Of a stretch of DNA of 64,000 nt, positions 41,288 to 51,083 are shown in pieces; the first letter of the stretch is position 1, and each line of letters starts with the position of its first letter. The translations under genes and the position numbers were made by a program. The notes under the pieces were generated by a model. The model was not told where the DNA came from. It saw nothing but the letters and a program-made list of their open reading frames with translations, and did no database searches. Origin of the DNA: Trichomonas vaginalis G3 (lineage: Eukaryota; Parabasalia; Trichomonadida; Trichomonadidae); NCBI RefSeq assembly GCF_026262505.1, contig NC_067207.1:3418252-3482251 (forward strand). Direction: 5' to 3'.

Positions 41288-41492
41288 TTAAGGCTCCAGT
41301 CCCACGCTCTCAATTTTTAAAATTGAACATATCCATAAATAAGAGTTATCATGACTTATAATTAAAGTTATAATATTTGTGTAATATGAGCTATAATATT
41401 ATATTATGATACTTGGCGTAGTATTGCAAGAAAACTCTAATTGATGGATATATTCACTTTTAAAAATTGAGAGGGTGGGACTGGAGCCTTAA
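41288..41492. mobile_element. 197-bp TTAA-flanked MITE with TIRs over 30 bp
   Basis: TTAA at 41288-41291 and 41489-41492. The left end GGCTCCAGTCCCACGCTCTC and the complement of the right end match over more than 30 bp with one difference (CACGCTCT against CACCCTCT). It has no coding capacity. The CTCTCAATTTTT block inside the TIR also occurs near the ends of other elements here. Confidence 0.85.
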
Positions 41493-41599
41493 CAAACTGA
41501 TATTTCAATAAAGAGTTCAATATTATAATAGAAATTTGCTATGACAGAAAGAATAAAACTATAGCAAAAAGAATTATTGTTATTTCGATGATATTTTGT

Positions 41600-42010
41600 A
41601 ATATTCTTCGTTTACAAATGATTGGACATTGTATCTTGGGGAGATGTTGGATAATAAATTTAACGATTTCTTATTCAATTCTATTATATCATTGCTATCT
41701 TGAAGTGGAAAATTTTTCTTAAGAGTGCACTTACACCTGTATTACATGTCCTTCGATTCAGATGTTTAAGGTTAATTTTCAATGACACTTCACGCCATTT
41801 GTCAGAAATTTGAATTAAAGTCAGATACGCGTAAGTGCACCCTTAAGAACATTTGTCATTACAAGTATAAGTAAAGACACTCAAGATGCATTTTTGTCAT
41901 TCAATAATCTATTCTCTCGCTATTGCAAACAATTTCAAATGTCGCATTCAATTTCTGTGTAATACAATATCATTCACTAGGATCAGTTTATTCATAACTT
42001 TACTCACTTT
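41600..42010 (-). pseudogene. Second relic of the 37.2-37.8 kb gene family, split by a small MITE
   Basis: Minus-strand readings include LNATFEIVCNSERID near 41960-41910 and, beyond the MITE, PLQDSNDIIELNKKSLNLLS near 41710-41650. They parallel NKTFEVVTDTV and IKISDDTIELISHFS of the first relic. The 120-bp MITE at 41723-41842 lies between them. The DNA also matches directly: TCTATTATATCATTGCTATC here against TCGATTGTATCATCGCTTATC-type sequence near 37310. Confidence 0.35.
41719..41846. mobile_element. 120-bp TTAA-flanked MITE
   Basis: TTAA at 41719-41722 and 41843-41846. The ends GAGTGCACTTAC and GGGTGCACTTAC (complement of the right end) are 12-bp inverted repeats with one mismatch. They share the GTGCAC core with the 1.04-kb family and the MITE at 1099, so it is probably mobilised by the same transposase. 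Confidence 0.7.
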
Positions 42011-42175
42011 TCAACATATTTCTGTAAAGCAGGATAAATATGCTTCCAATACGTAACATCATTTATCATTTTCCTTTAGACAAGTGCGTTAATTTTTCAA
42101 GGATTTATTATTATCGTTTTTTATTATTAAAAATAATTTTTTTACAAACAAAAAAAAATAAAAAAACTCATTTAT

Positions 42176-42835
42176 TTAAAAGAAGATTAATGAATCTTCG
42201 TTCTTTGTCTGGAGTGCGACGTCTTTAGCTGTGTGTCCTTCGCTGTCAACAACACTCAAATCGAGGTCTTCACGAGAAAGGAGAACTTTGACAACTTCGA
42301 TTTTTTCGTTTTCAATAGCGTTGAAAATAGGAGTTCGCTTCATCAAGTTCTGACGGTTGACATCGACATTTTCGTGTTGAAGCAACTCTTCGACGAAACT
42401 AGTTGAGCCGCATTTAGCGGCAACATGGAGAGGTGTCCACTGGATTGAGTCGACGCAGTTCAAGTCAACGTCATCTCGATCGGCGAAAAGACGGATTAAG
42501 TCTGAGAAATCATTAGATGCAGCGATGTGAAGAGGTGTGAAACTAGAATCATCAGGAAGTTGTGGATTGACATCTTTGTCGTTCAGAAGACACTCAACGC
42601 ACTGTTTGTGGTGGAGAAGAACTGCGTAATGAAGAGCACTGCGATTCTTCTTGTCGACGATGTTCTTCTCGATGCCTGGAAAACTCAAGAGAAGTTCTAA
42701 AGCTTCGAAATGTCCGTCACGAGCTGCCCGGATCAATGCTGTACGTGATGAGTTGTTAGTGGCATTGACATCAATGGATGGATCAGAAAGAAGAAGTCGC
42801 AGAACACGTGTGTGACCATTAATTGCTCTCAACAT
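42176..42835 (-). CDS. Ankyrin-repeat protein
   Basis: 219 residues, about six ankyrin repeats from the first residue: MLRAINGHTRVLRLLLSDPS, RTALIRAARDGHFEALELLL, RSALHYAVLLHHKQCVECLL, TPLHIAASNDFSDLIRLFAD, TPLHVAAKCGSTSFVEELLQ and RTPIFNAIENEKIEVVKVLL. These are protein-interaction modules. No N-terminal trichomonad domain is present, so the ATG at 42835 may start a shortened protein. Base composition is much more G/C-rich than the other ankyrin gene (51084-52310), indicating a different subfamily, high expression or separate history. Repeat copy C is inserted about 290 bases upstream. Confidence 0.82.
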   Translation of the reverse strand: MLRAINGHTRVLRLLLSDPSIDVNATNNSSRTALIRAARDGHFEALELLLSFPGIEKNIVDKKNRSALHYAVLLHHKQCVECLLNDKDVNPQLPDDSSFTPLHIAASNDFSDLIRLFADRDDVDLNCVDSIQWTPLHVAAKCGSTSFVEELLQHENVDVNRQNLMKRTPIFNAIENEKIEVVKVLLSREDLDLSVVDSEGHTAKDVALQTKNEDSLIFF

Positions 42836-42918
42836 AACACTTTAATTGTCAACATCTTCTTACAATTAAAGAATTCTGTAACAAATTCAATTTATTTGAT
42901 TTATCAGATACTAATGTT

Positions 42919-43125
42919 TTAAAAAAGCATATTGTTTTGATCAATTTCATCTAATTCAATATTGCATTCTATTACTGCTACTAAACAATTCATTGTTTCG
43001 GCATATTCCATACAATTCGTATTTGTCAAAAAATTAAACATCAAATCCCAAATAGGATATAAATGATTTTTGTAGATACTAATTCTCGAAATTAATGTAG
43101 AGATGTTGGATATAAGACTAGTCAT
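42919..43125 (-). CDS. Small open frame abutting copy C, possibly a gene remnant
   Basis: 68 residues (MTSLISNISTLISRISIYKN ... IECNIELDEIDQNNMLF). The ATG is three bases from the TTAA edge of copy C, so the frame may be the 3' part of a gene cut by the insertion, perhaps the missing front of the ankyrin gene downstream. No domain is recognised, and it may not be expressed. Confidence 0.25.
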   Translation of the reverse strand: MTSLISNISTLISRISIYKNHLYPIWDLMFNFLTNTNCMEYAETMNCLVAVIECNIELDEIDQNNMLF

Positions 43126-43566
43126 ATATTAAGGGTGCACACGAGAGGATCATGTAAACTTCAGAATTTAGAACCTTATTTTTAGGCATTATCTTGGCTA
43201 CCTATTTAGGCTCGAAAAGCAAAAAATATCAAAAAATACAACTTGACTCCATTATGACCCTTTCATGGAGGTAGTTTTTATCCGCTAGTATTTTCCCTTT
43301 GAATCTCTTTACAATTCGAAATCAAATTCAAAACTCAGTAGAAGAAAGGAAGAATCGACTTACTACGGTTGTAATACGAATAAATACATATATTTAATTA
43401 TTTTTATTTACATAATAATTGTTTGAAGCTCATATTCCATCAAATTTTTAAATAAAAACATTAAAATGTTGAAAATGTTCATATATTTTAATATGGTTTT
43501 GGCACTTTATTGAGGAATTACTACATACATAGTCGAACTGAACTTGATATTTTGAAATTTAAATTA

Positions 43567-44830
43567 CCCAGATTTTCCTTACTTTTACCACTCCCCATGT
43601 AATTTCTGGGGAAAACGATAATTCATTTTTTTATGGATAAATAGATCGTTTTCCTAGAAAGGACCTCATATCTCTGGCTAAAAAGAGTGTCAGATCCTAA
43701 ATAGATTATTGATCTAGTGTACAAATCCAATAAAAAGCCTATTTTTTTGGCTTTTTTGGTGCTCATTTTTTCGAAGATCTACATGAATATGGGGAAACCA
43801 TCGGCTTTTTTTGGTTAACCTACATCTTCATGTAGTCTGGACTATCTTTCCTCGAAGGACCTCTTTACGGGTGTAAAAACTCATAAAGTTCTCAAAAGAT
43901 TCATTCTCGATCTCCATGCTGAAAGAATTTACAATAAAAAAGAGATCTACGCATCAAACTACAGCCATAAATGAACTGAACCCCTAAAGCTCAGCTCTTA
44001 GTTTATCAAAAACGTCGAAATCCTTCTCATTGCAATCAAATTTTCTCAATAACTCATAAGAAAAATCGAATTTTGATTAAGCCGATGTTATAGGTATCAC
44101 AAATACTACAAACTTGAGCAATATCGAAATTGCCAGCAAAAGTTTGAAATTGCATTGCTCATATTTGTTTTGTAAACTAAAAATCTGCTTATATTATTCA
44201 TTAATTTTTTATATATTATTCATATACTTTAATAAAAACAATACTATTTCACCTTAAAAATGAATTTCATAAGTCAATATTATTTTTTTGAAAATGTATC
44301 AATTTTCGATTAAAACAACATGAGAATAAAATTTACGCAAAATTATTTTAAAAAATGGTTTTAAAAATTTACAATTGATTAAGAATAAGATTGCAAGAAG
44401 TTTTGAAGTTTAATTTTAAGAAAAAAAATTCGGATATTATTCATGGATCTAAGTAATCTGATATTTGAGTATCGGCACTATGCATAAAACATATATTTAT
44501 AGTTTTTTTGGAGTTTTATGATTTTAAATATATTCAAATTTGGCAATCCAATAGATTTTTAAAAAATAGGTAAATAAAAATAGATTACATATGCAGCAGA
44601 TTTAGAACATGAAACAAATCTTATAGTGACCCAAAAAAAAATTCATGATCCAAAAAAGAAAAAATTAGCTAAATGGGAATCAAACCTTGGCATAATGAAT
44701 CATTATGTCGGATGTTTCCACTACACCGGCAGTTCGAAAAATACCCTTGGTGGTTCTATTTAATAGCTACTCCCAACGATAGGCGGTGTCCCCAGCTTTA
44801 GAGAGGTGGTAAAAGTAAGGCAAATCTGGG
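43567..44830. mobile_element. 1.26-kb TA-flanked (Tc1/mariner-like) non-autonomous element
   Basis: The ends CCCAGATTT then CCTTACTTTTACCAC form a 25-bp TIR with one mismatch. TA precedes and follows it (43565-43566 and 44831-44832), where copies A and B have a single TA. A TA duplication fits the IS630-Tc1-mariner group, known to be abundant in trichomonads. There is no transposase frame. Near 44670-44737 (minus strand) it carries a tRNA-like stretch with an A-box-like GGTGTAGTGG and a B-box-like GGTTTGATTCC. Confidence 0.88.
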
Positions 44831-44929
44831 TATTTATCAAAATTAAAATTTAACTTGAAATTTATAATTATTTAGTCATATTTTGCATAATTCTAAGTAG
44901 ATTTTGTAAAAAATCAAGAAAGAAAAATT

Positions 44930-45456
44930 TTAAGGGTGGCTTCCGACCAAATTATCACTTTTTAGCCCAAGTGAGAAAATTTCGTAATTTATAACCAAGT
45001 TTTTTAAAATCTATATTTAATAAAGATTCTATTTTTCTTATTAAATTTCAAAAATGAGGGGGTTCGGAATCGTCCACAAATTGCCGAAAGGGTTTTTGCC
45101 AGTTTTGAATCCGCTTATTTTTATCGACCAAAATTATAATAAATATAATTTTCGATAAGTATTCTACCCAAATGATTCTTCAAAAAATTATTTTTCGGAT
45201 TTTATTCCGTAAAAAAACGTTACAGAAAACGCCTATAAAATTTCGAATTTTCTCTAAAAAATTCAGTGCAGGTCGATTTAAGAGATTTTTCAAAAATAAT
45301 CATATCAGTAGATAGGGTATAATATAGAGAAGCTTTATGAATAACTTAAAATCCGGGAAACTCAATATTCAACGAGAAAAACGCTTAACGAATCTCACTT
45401 TTGGTGTAAACATCACAAAAAATTGAGATGGCTTTCTGGTCGGAAGCCTCCCTTAA
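44930..45456. mobile_element. 0.52-kb element with GGGTGGCTTCC termini
   Basis: Left GGGTGGCTTCCGACCA and right complement GGGAGGCTTCCGACCA match with one mismatch over 16 bp. Copy B reads TTTTAACG at this site, and here TTAA stands on both sides. The duplication is TTAA, or TA with AGGG termini. No coding capacity. Confidence 0.85.
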
Positions 45457-45750
45457 CGTGCTTTATTTTTTCTTTTTTATAATAATACATATTATTATAT
45501 AATTAACATATTCATAATGTTTCACCCTTTCAAAAATATAATCCTCCTCCTCTCAAATAAACGTACATACGGGTGGCCTCTTTTTTCAAAAAATTAAAAT
45601 TTGAAATTTTGGGCTCAAATATTAGAGATTTTTTCAACCTTCAACGATATATGTTGTCTATATCAGACCTCCTTTCTTTTTGATACTTAACATTGTTCCT
45701 AAATCTTAGCCGTTAAGGCTGTTCTGAAAATATTTTTTTTTCGAAAAAAT

Positions 45751-48700
45751 AAAGGTAGTCTCACGAAAATACGTTATTTTCCCGATGCCTTGGAAGCAGC
45801 TTTGCAGGTTACCCGTAAGGTAACCAGTAGAAGTTTCTGAGCAAGGATGAAGAAGATTAAAGAGCCTTTTTATTGCAAACGCTATATTTGTAAGTGTCTT
45901 TGTAGAACTTCTCATAAATTCAAAGATTTCCAAAAACGAATTTTTCGATTTTGATATAATAAATGATATTTAAACAAATTATAGATGTGTTTGCAATTAA
46001 AAAAATCCGAGTTAACTACAATATCTTCAATTTTTGTCGTTCACTTTTTCATGTCATACTGATAGCAAGAATACTCACCCAATTTGGTTACACTTCATGA
46101 TAGTTTGAAGTAAAAAAATGCCACAGTTTTTTTTATTTGATATCGTTATCTAAATTTTGTACAGAAATGAAATAAATTATAATATGAAACGTGTGTTATT
46201 ATGCTTGTTGGGAAACAATCCAATACTTATGTCTGAATGAAATGATTATTTCTACGAGATTTTTCATATTCAGCTAATAATGCTATCAAAATCAAATAAC
46301 AATAAAAAGTTATTTTGTTACATAATGTAACTTAATCTTTAATACTATATAGAACTTCGAAATACGACTAAACGGTGCGAGTTACGCGATTAAATAACTT
46401 TTTTTCGATCGAAACTTGAAAGTGAGGATAACTCAATGGGTAGGGGTATGGGTTCGACTTTTTCTATTGGGCAACTATTTTTTTCTTTTCATTGTTTCAG
46501 CATTTTTTTATGCGATTATGCATAATTATTTGATTTCCTATATATTCAATAATAAATTTGTTCCGAACTCTTAACAAATAAATAAATTTTTAGAATATTT
46601 AAATTTATAGCTCCCTACATTAATATAAAGTGTTCGAATAGTTCATATATAGTTTCTTTAAAATAATTTGTTTCATTTTAAATTGGTTTGGCACAATGCT
46701 TGACATAACATGCACAAAGCTATGCCATTTTAAAATATGTATATCAATCAAGCCGATTAAGTCCATCCTAAACGAAAATCATCGATACTCATGAATTTAT
46801 GATAGTCGTTCTTGATATAATTGCGCGTTTTAAAAAATGCTTACTTTTGAACACAGAACTTATCTATCCATATTTATCAATGAAAGTTTATAAGATGCAT
46901 TAATGACAAAACCTTACTTTATCAATTATAATCTTATCGTAAATTTCAAACTACAATACTGTGGGGCAAATATTAAATAACCACTATGTTGCGGATTTTA
47001 TGTAAGTCTGCAAACTGTAAAATGTAATTAAACACAAATAAAAAAAAAATGTAAATTTTAATCGAGAAATTTAGCAATCTTGAAAGCCTTGATCGGCATC
47101 TTTTACAAGATGTCAGTAATGCATATTCAATAACTATGAAAATCTAGCCAAGCATGGATTTTTTTCGAAAAAAAATTGTATTAAATTTCATTTTTCATTC
47201 TTTATACAAGTTTTAACCTTTGGTGCAATTATATCCTATCGCAAATGCATTATTGACGTTATTACTTGGATACTTCTTCATAACGCTAAATCTTCAAATT
47301 AGTTATGTGTTTGTTACTAATAGAAGTTGGAAAGGTATTAAAAAAGGAAATGTTAATAAATATACATGTTTAATTAAAAAACAAACAAGAATAAATTAAA
47401 TAATTTTATTTCTTAGGAAAGTCTAAGTTTTGTAATAGATAAATTGCTTTTTGTGTCTCTTCTTCATCAATTTCTGGATGTTGATTCTCAGGTGGCGGAC
47501 TAATTAAAACATCATGGGCAATATCAAACCATTGTTTTAGTTCGTTGGCAGAAGGAAAATGATCTTCTTGTATTGGCGTTATTAATGATTGAAAATCATC
47601 AGTTGATTCTGCATTTTGGGAATTTTCCAAATTTTCATTTGGAAAATTTGAATTTTGAGATATTGTTTAAGCACTCAGATCTCATTTTTAAAATATCTGC
47701 ACCAAATTCTTACATCTGATAATTTTCATGTGTAACCAATGTTTCCCAATCCATTTGCCATACCCTACTAATCGCAAATTCATTCCCTTTAATTTTGTAT
47801 TAAATTTAAATTCCAATCTTAATTTCTACATTATTTATGCTAACCCTTTAAATTTTGTTCTTATTTATTCACCCTCAGATACAAATTTATTTAGAATGTA
47901 TTCCTCTGAGGTCTATATTTGTATTCGAAAATAAAATCTTTAAAACTCTCTAAGTTATCATTTTCTCTTCAGATATCTAATATTTTTCTAATGACATAAC
48001 TACTTTGGACGCATATCCAAATTCCAAAAAAAATATGGAAAAAATAAAAATGAAATTGAAAAATACAATTTTTGATATGTAAAAAGAGATTTTGAAAAAA
48101 ATTGGGAAAAAGAGTATCTAATAAAATTGTTTGAGATCTATGTAGACATAGTTTTTACATTAAAAAATCAATAATATTGAAATTGATCTGAATATATCTT
48201 TTTTTTAAGTTTGAATGCATTAATCTCAAAGCATTTGATAAAATACTGGTTTTATTTCAAAATTCTAAATAATTTGTAATTAGATCTTTATGATGTAATT
48301 TAATTTTAAACAAGTACAGATAAAGAGAATCATAATAAAGGTGATCTATATTGCTTAAGTAAAATTGAGTATAATAGATCGATCTTAGCAACAAGATCTG
48401 AGGAAGTAGATTTGAGAGTCGAGAGTTTGGATCTTAGCAACAAGATCTGAGGAAGTAGATTTGAGAGTCGAGAGTTTGGATCTTAGCAACAAGATCTGAG
48501 GAAATAGATCTTAGCAACAAGATCTGAGGAAGTAGATTTGAGAGTCGAGAGTTTGGATCTTAGCAACAATATCTGAGGAAGTAGATCTTAGCAACAAGAT
48601 CTGAGGAAGTAGATTTGAGAGTCGAGAGTTTAGATCTTAGCAACAAGATCTGAGGAAATAGATTTGAGAGTCGAGAGTTTGGATCTTAGCAACAAGATCT

Positions 48701-50785
48701 GAGGAAGTAGATTTGAGAGTCGAGAGTTTAGATCTTAGCAACAAGATCTGAGGAAGTAGATTTGAGAGTCGAGAGTTTAGATCTTAGCAACAAGATCTGA
48801 GGAAGTAGATTTGAGAGTCGAGAGTTTGGATCTTAGCAACAAGATCTGAGGAAGTAGATTTGAGAGTCGAGAGTTTAGATCTTAGCAACAAGATCTGAGG
48901 AAGTAGATCTTAGCAACAAGATCTGAGGAAGTAGATTTGAGAGTCGAGAGTTTGGATCTTAGCAACAAGATCTGAGGAAGTAGATCTTAGCAACAAGATC
49001 TGAGGAAGTAGATCTTAGCAACAAGATCTGAGGAAATAGATTTGAGAGTCGAGAGTTTGGATCTTAGCAACTAGATCTGAGAGTTTTATCATTTCCGGCA
49101 TATTGGGCCGAAAAGGAGTGATCCGCGTAAGTATGAAAAAAAGTGAATTTTGTTGTATGGTGTTTTTTATTATATCCGTTTCTCTCACAATTTTCAATAA
49201 ATATTATTGTTCAAACGGAAATATAAATAAACAATTCAAAAATAAAAATGTAAATGTAAATTGAAAATGTATTATAAACATGCTAAAAAGCGTATATTTT
49301 AAACTTAAAGGAAAAATGAAATTCGTAAAAATGAGCATGATGTTTGATAAGGGAGTTTTAATTTTTTTTTCAAAAAAATTAAGGAACTTAAATTGAGATT
49401 ATCAGGCTATGTAGTGGGTATTTTTACGATCTGACTGCAGAAATCGAATCAGCGAGACCCGAAGATTCATATTCCGCCGGAAAAATAGGGTTTCGAGGCG
49501 TAGATAGGGATAAAAAGATGCTTTAAGAAGATCTCAGTAGAAATATGGTTTATAAGAGGATATAGGTCAGGATATAAGATTATGAAAATTGAAGAAGTGA
49601 ATTATCAAGATGTATTTATGAGTAAACTATATTGTTTTAAGCTATCTAAATCTGTTTTGATATAAATTAAAGCGTATACTTATGCAAAATGCGAAATTTA
49701 AATTAATACTTTTTTTTGCTATTTGGACACAAAGCTAACAATCCATCCAATAAATGACGTATACCTAGCGAGATGAAGCATTTTAACATGAAAGACAAGA
49801 AAATCTGATTACTTGTGTTGAAAGTTTCTGTATTTCGTCTTCTTCCAAACACAGCGTTCAGATGCAGAAGAAAATGCAGCCGTAATGACGCAAAAAGACA
49901 CTAAAATAAATTGGAGAATTTCTGGAAAGTTTTTACTGAGCTTTGTTATTGAACCCGAATTTGTTGCTGAGTGACAGGATATTAAATCTACGACATTCAT
50001 GAGTAATTGTTATCAATTTGTCAATAAATTATGTTGAAGATGGTTTAAATGTCTTCGAAGGCATGAAATTAGATCCTAAATCTGTTTGAGTTAATAAAAG
50101 AGAACAAATGTTGAAAGAGTTGTCATATTGCCTACAAAATTTTCAAACATTTGCATTGAGACAATGTGAAAAAATGATGTCCAAAATACCTTTACTAAAA
50201 TATTTTTAATTTGAATCATAACAAGGAAAAACAATAATGGCAGAATAAGAAAAAAAACAAAGATGTTATGATTTGAACAGTTGCCTTTTAGATTCAAAAA
50301 GAGCATAGCGTTCCCAACCACTACACTACCTTCCTTTCTGATAAAAAGCTGAATAATTAGTATTTAATGAATTCTCCAACTTGGGGATTTGCGGCTTTTC
50401 CAAAATCTGTTATGATAGTTCTATATAGCAATTGATATATAATATGTTTTTTATAATCAAATAATTTTTTAGTCCAGATAAATTTTTTAAAATTTCAAAG
50501 TCTTTCCATTCTACTAACGCTCTTCACATCCATATTCTTTACCATATATGTAATATAACGCCTTATTTTAATTCCCATGTTTATGATTTATTTGTCGAAA
50601 AACTGTCTTGCCCATTAACATCTCGCGAAAATTTTCGACTTTTTGAATGGCCGTTTTCAAGATCTCAAAAACTGTGGGATATTTTTTACAAAGCTAATCG
50701 ACATTTATTTACCACATATATGTACTATACAATGCACCTGGTTTCATCGAATTTTTACCGTCAGTTTTCTCGTGAGACTACCTTT
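45751..50785. mobile_element. 5.0-kb DNA element with AAAGGTA termini nested in copy C
   Basis: The TIR AAAGGTAGTCTCACGA is perfect over 16 bp. GAAAAAAT flanks at 45743-45750 and 50786-50793; copy B has it once, proving an 8-bp duplication. It shares A(A/G)AGGTA ends and 8-bp duplications with the elements at 9454 and 17479. Despite its length no transposase is evident. One minus-strand stretch (about 47680-47406: DDFQSLITPIQEDHFPSANE, then acidic) is protein-like but lacks an ATG. It holds the minisatellite at 48381-49059 and two tRNA-like stretches (46420-46470 +, 50265-50334 -). Confidence 0.85.
48381..49087 (+). repeat. Two-module minisatellite (28 + 21 bp)
   Basis: Module a is 28 bp, GATCTTAGCAACAAGATCTG then AGGAAGTA. 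Module b is 21 bp, GATTTGAGAGTCGAG then AGTTTG or AGTTTA. There are 16 full a modules and 11 b modules in the order ab ab a ab a ab ab ab ab ab ab a ab a a ab (679 bp), then a partial a. Each a module has a short inverted repeat (AGATC/GATCT). b is never repeated without a, so the array changes by losing or gaining b. Confidence 0.92.
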
Positions 50786-51083
50786 GAAAAAATTCGAAAA
50801 AAATTCTTAAAATTCAAAAATCCCTTAATTCCTGAGGATTTTGGAAAAAAGTTTTTACATGAACATGTGTATATTATATGAAGTATATTGATAAGGTAAA
50901 AATCAAATTTTATTGCATATTCATCGAGAAAATAAACTAACGAATCCCTCAAAATTGAGAGGGTAATCCTCCTCCTCTCAAATAAACGTACATACGGGTG
51001 CACCCTTAAGTTCTATACCAAATGTAAGAAGTTATATGAATGGGTTATTAAATACATCATAAAAAAGAGTTATTTAAAAATAT

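Larger units (their letters stand above)
43129..51009. mobile_element. Copy C of the 1.04-kb TTAA-flanked repeat, expanded to 7.9 kb by three nested insertions
   Basis: TTAA at 43129-43132 and 51006-51009 bracket the same GGGTGCAC ends as copies A and B. Subtracting the three inserts and their duplications (TA, TTAA and GAAAAAAT) leaves 1041 bp. The remaining sequence aligns base for base with copies A and B apart from a few substitutions, which fixes each insert boundary exactly. The copy separates the ankyrin gene at 42.2-42.8 kb from that at 51.1-52.3 kb, which were probably close neighbours before. Confidence 0.88.

Noticed and set aside
44670-44737. Functional tRNA gene
   Set aside because: The anticodon loop lacks U33 and the T-stem and acceptor stem do not pair; listed only as a tRNA-like stretch.
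47406-47680. Acidic open frame inside the 5-kb element as a gene
   Set aside because: No ATG in the frame; protein-like composition only. Kept as a remark under the element.
48381-49087. CRISPR-like array
   Set aside because: Units are contiguous modules without unique spacers; it is a minisatellite in a eukaryote.
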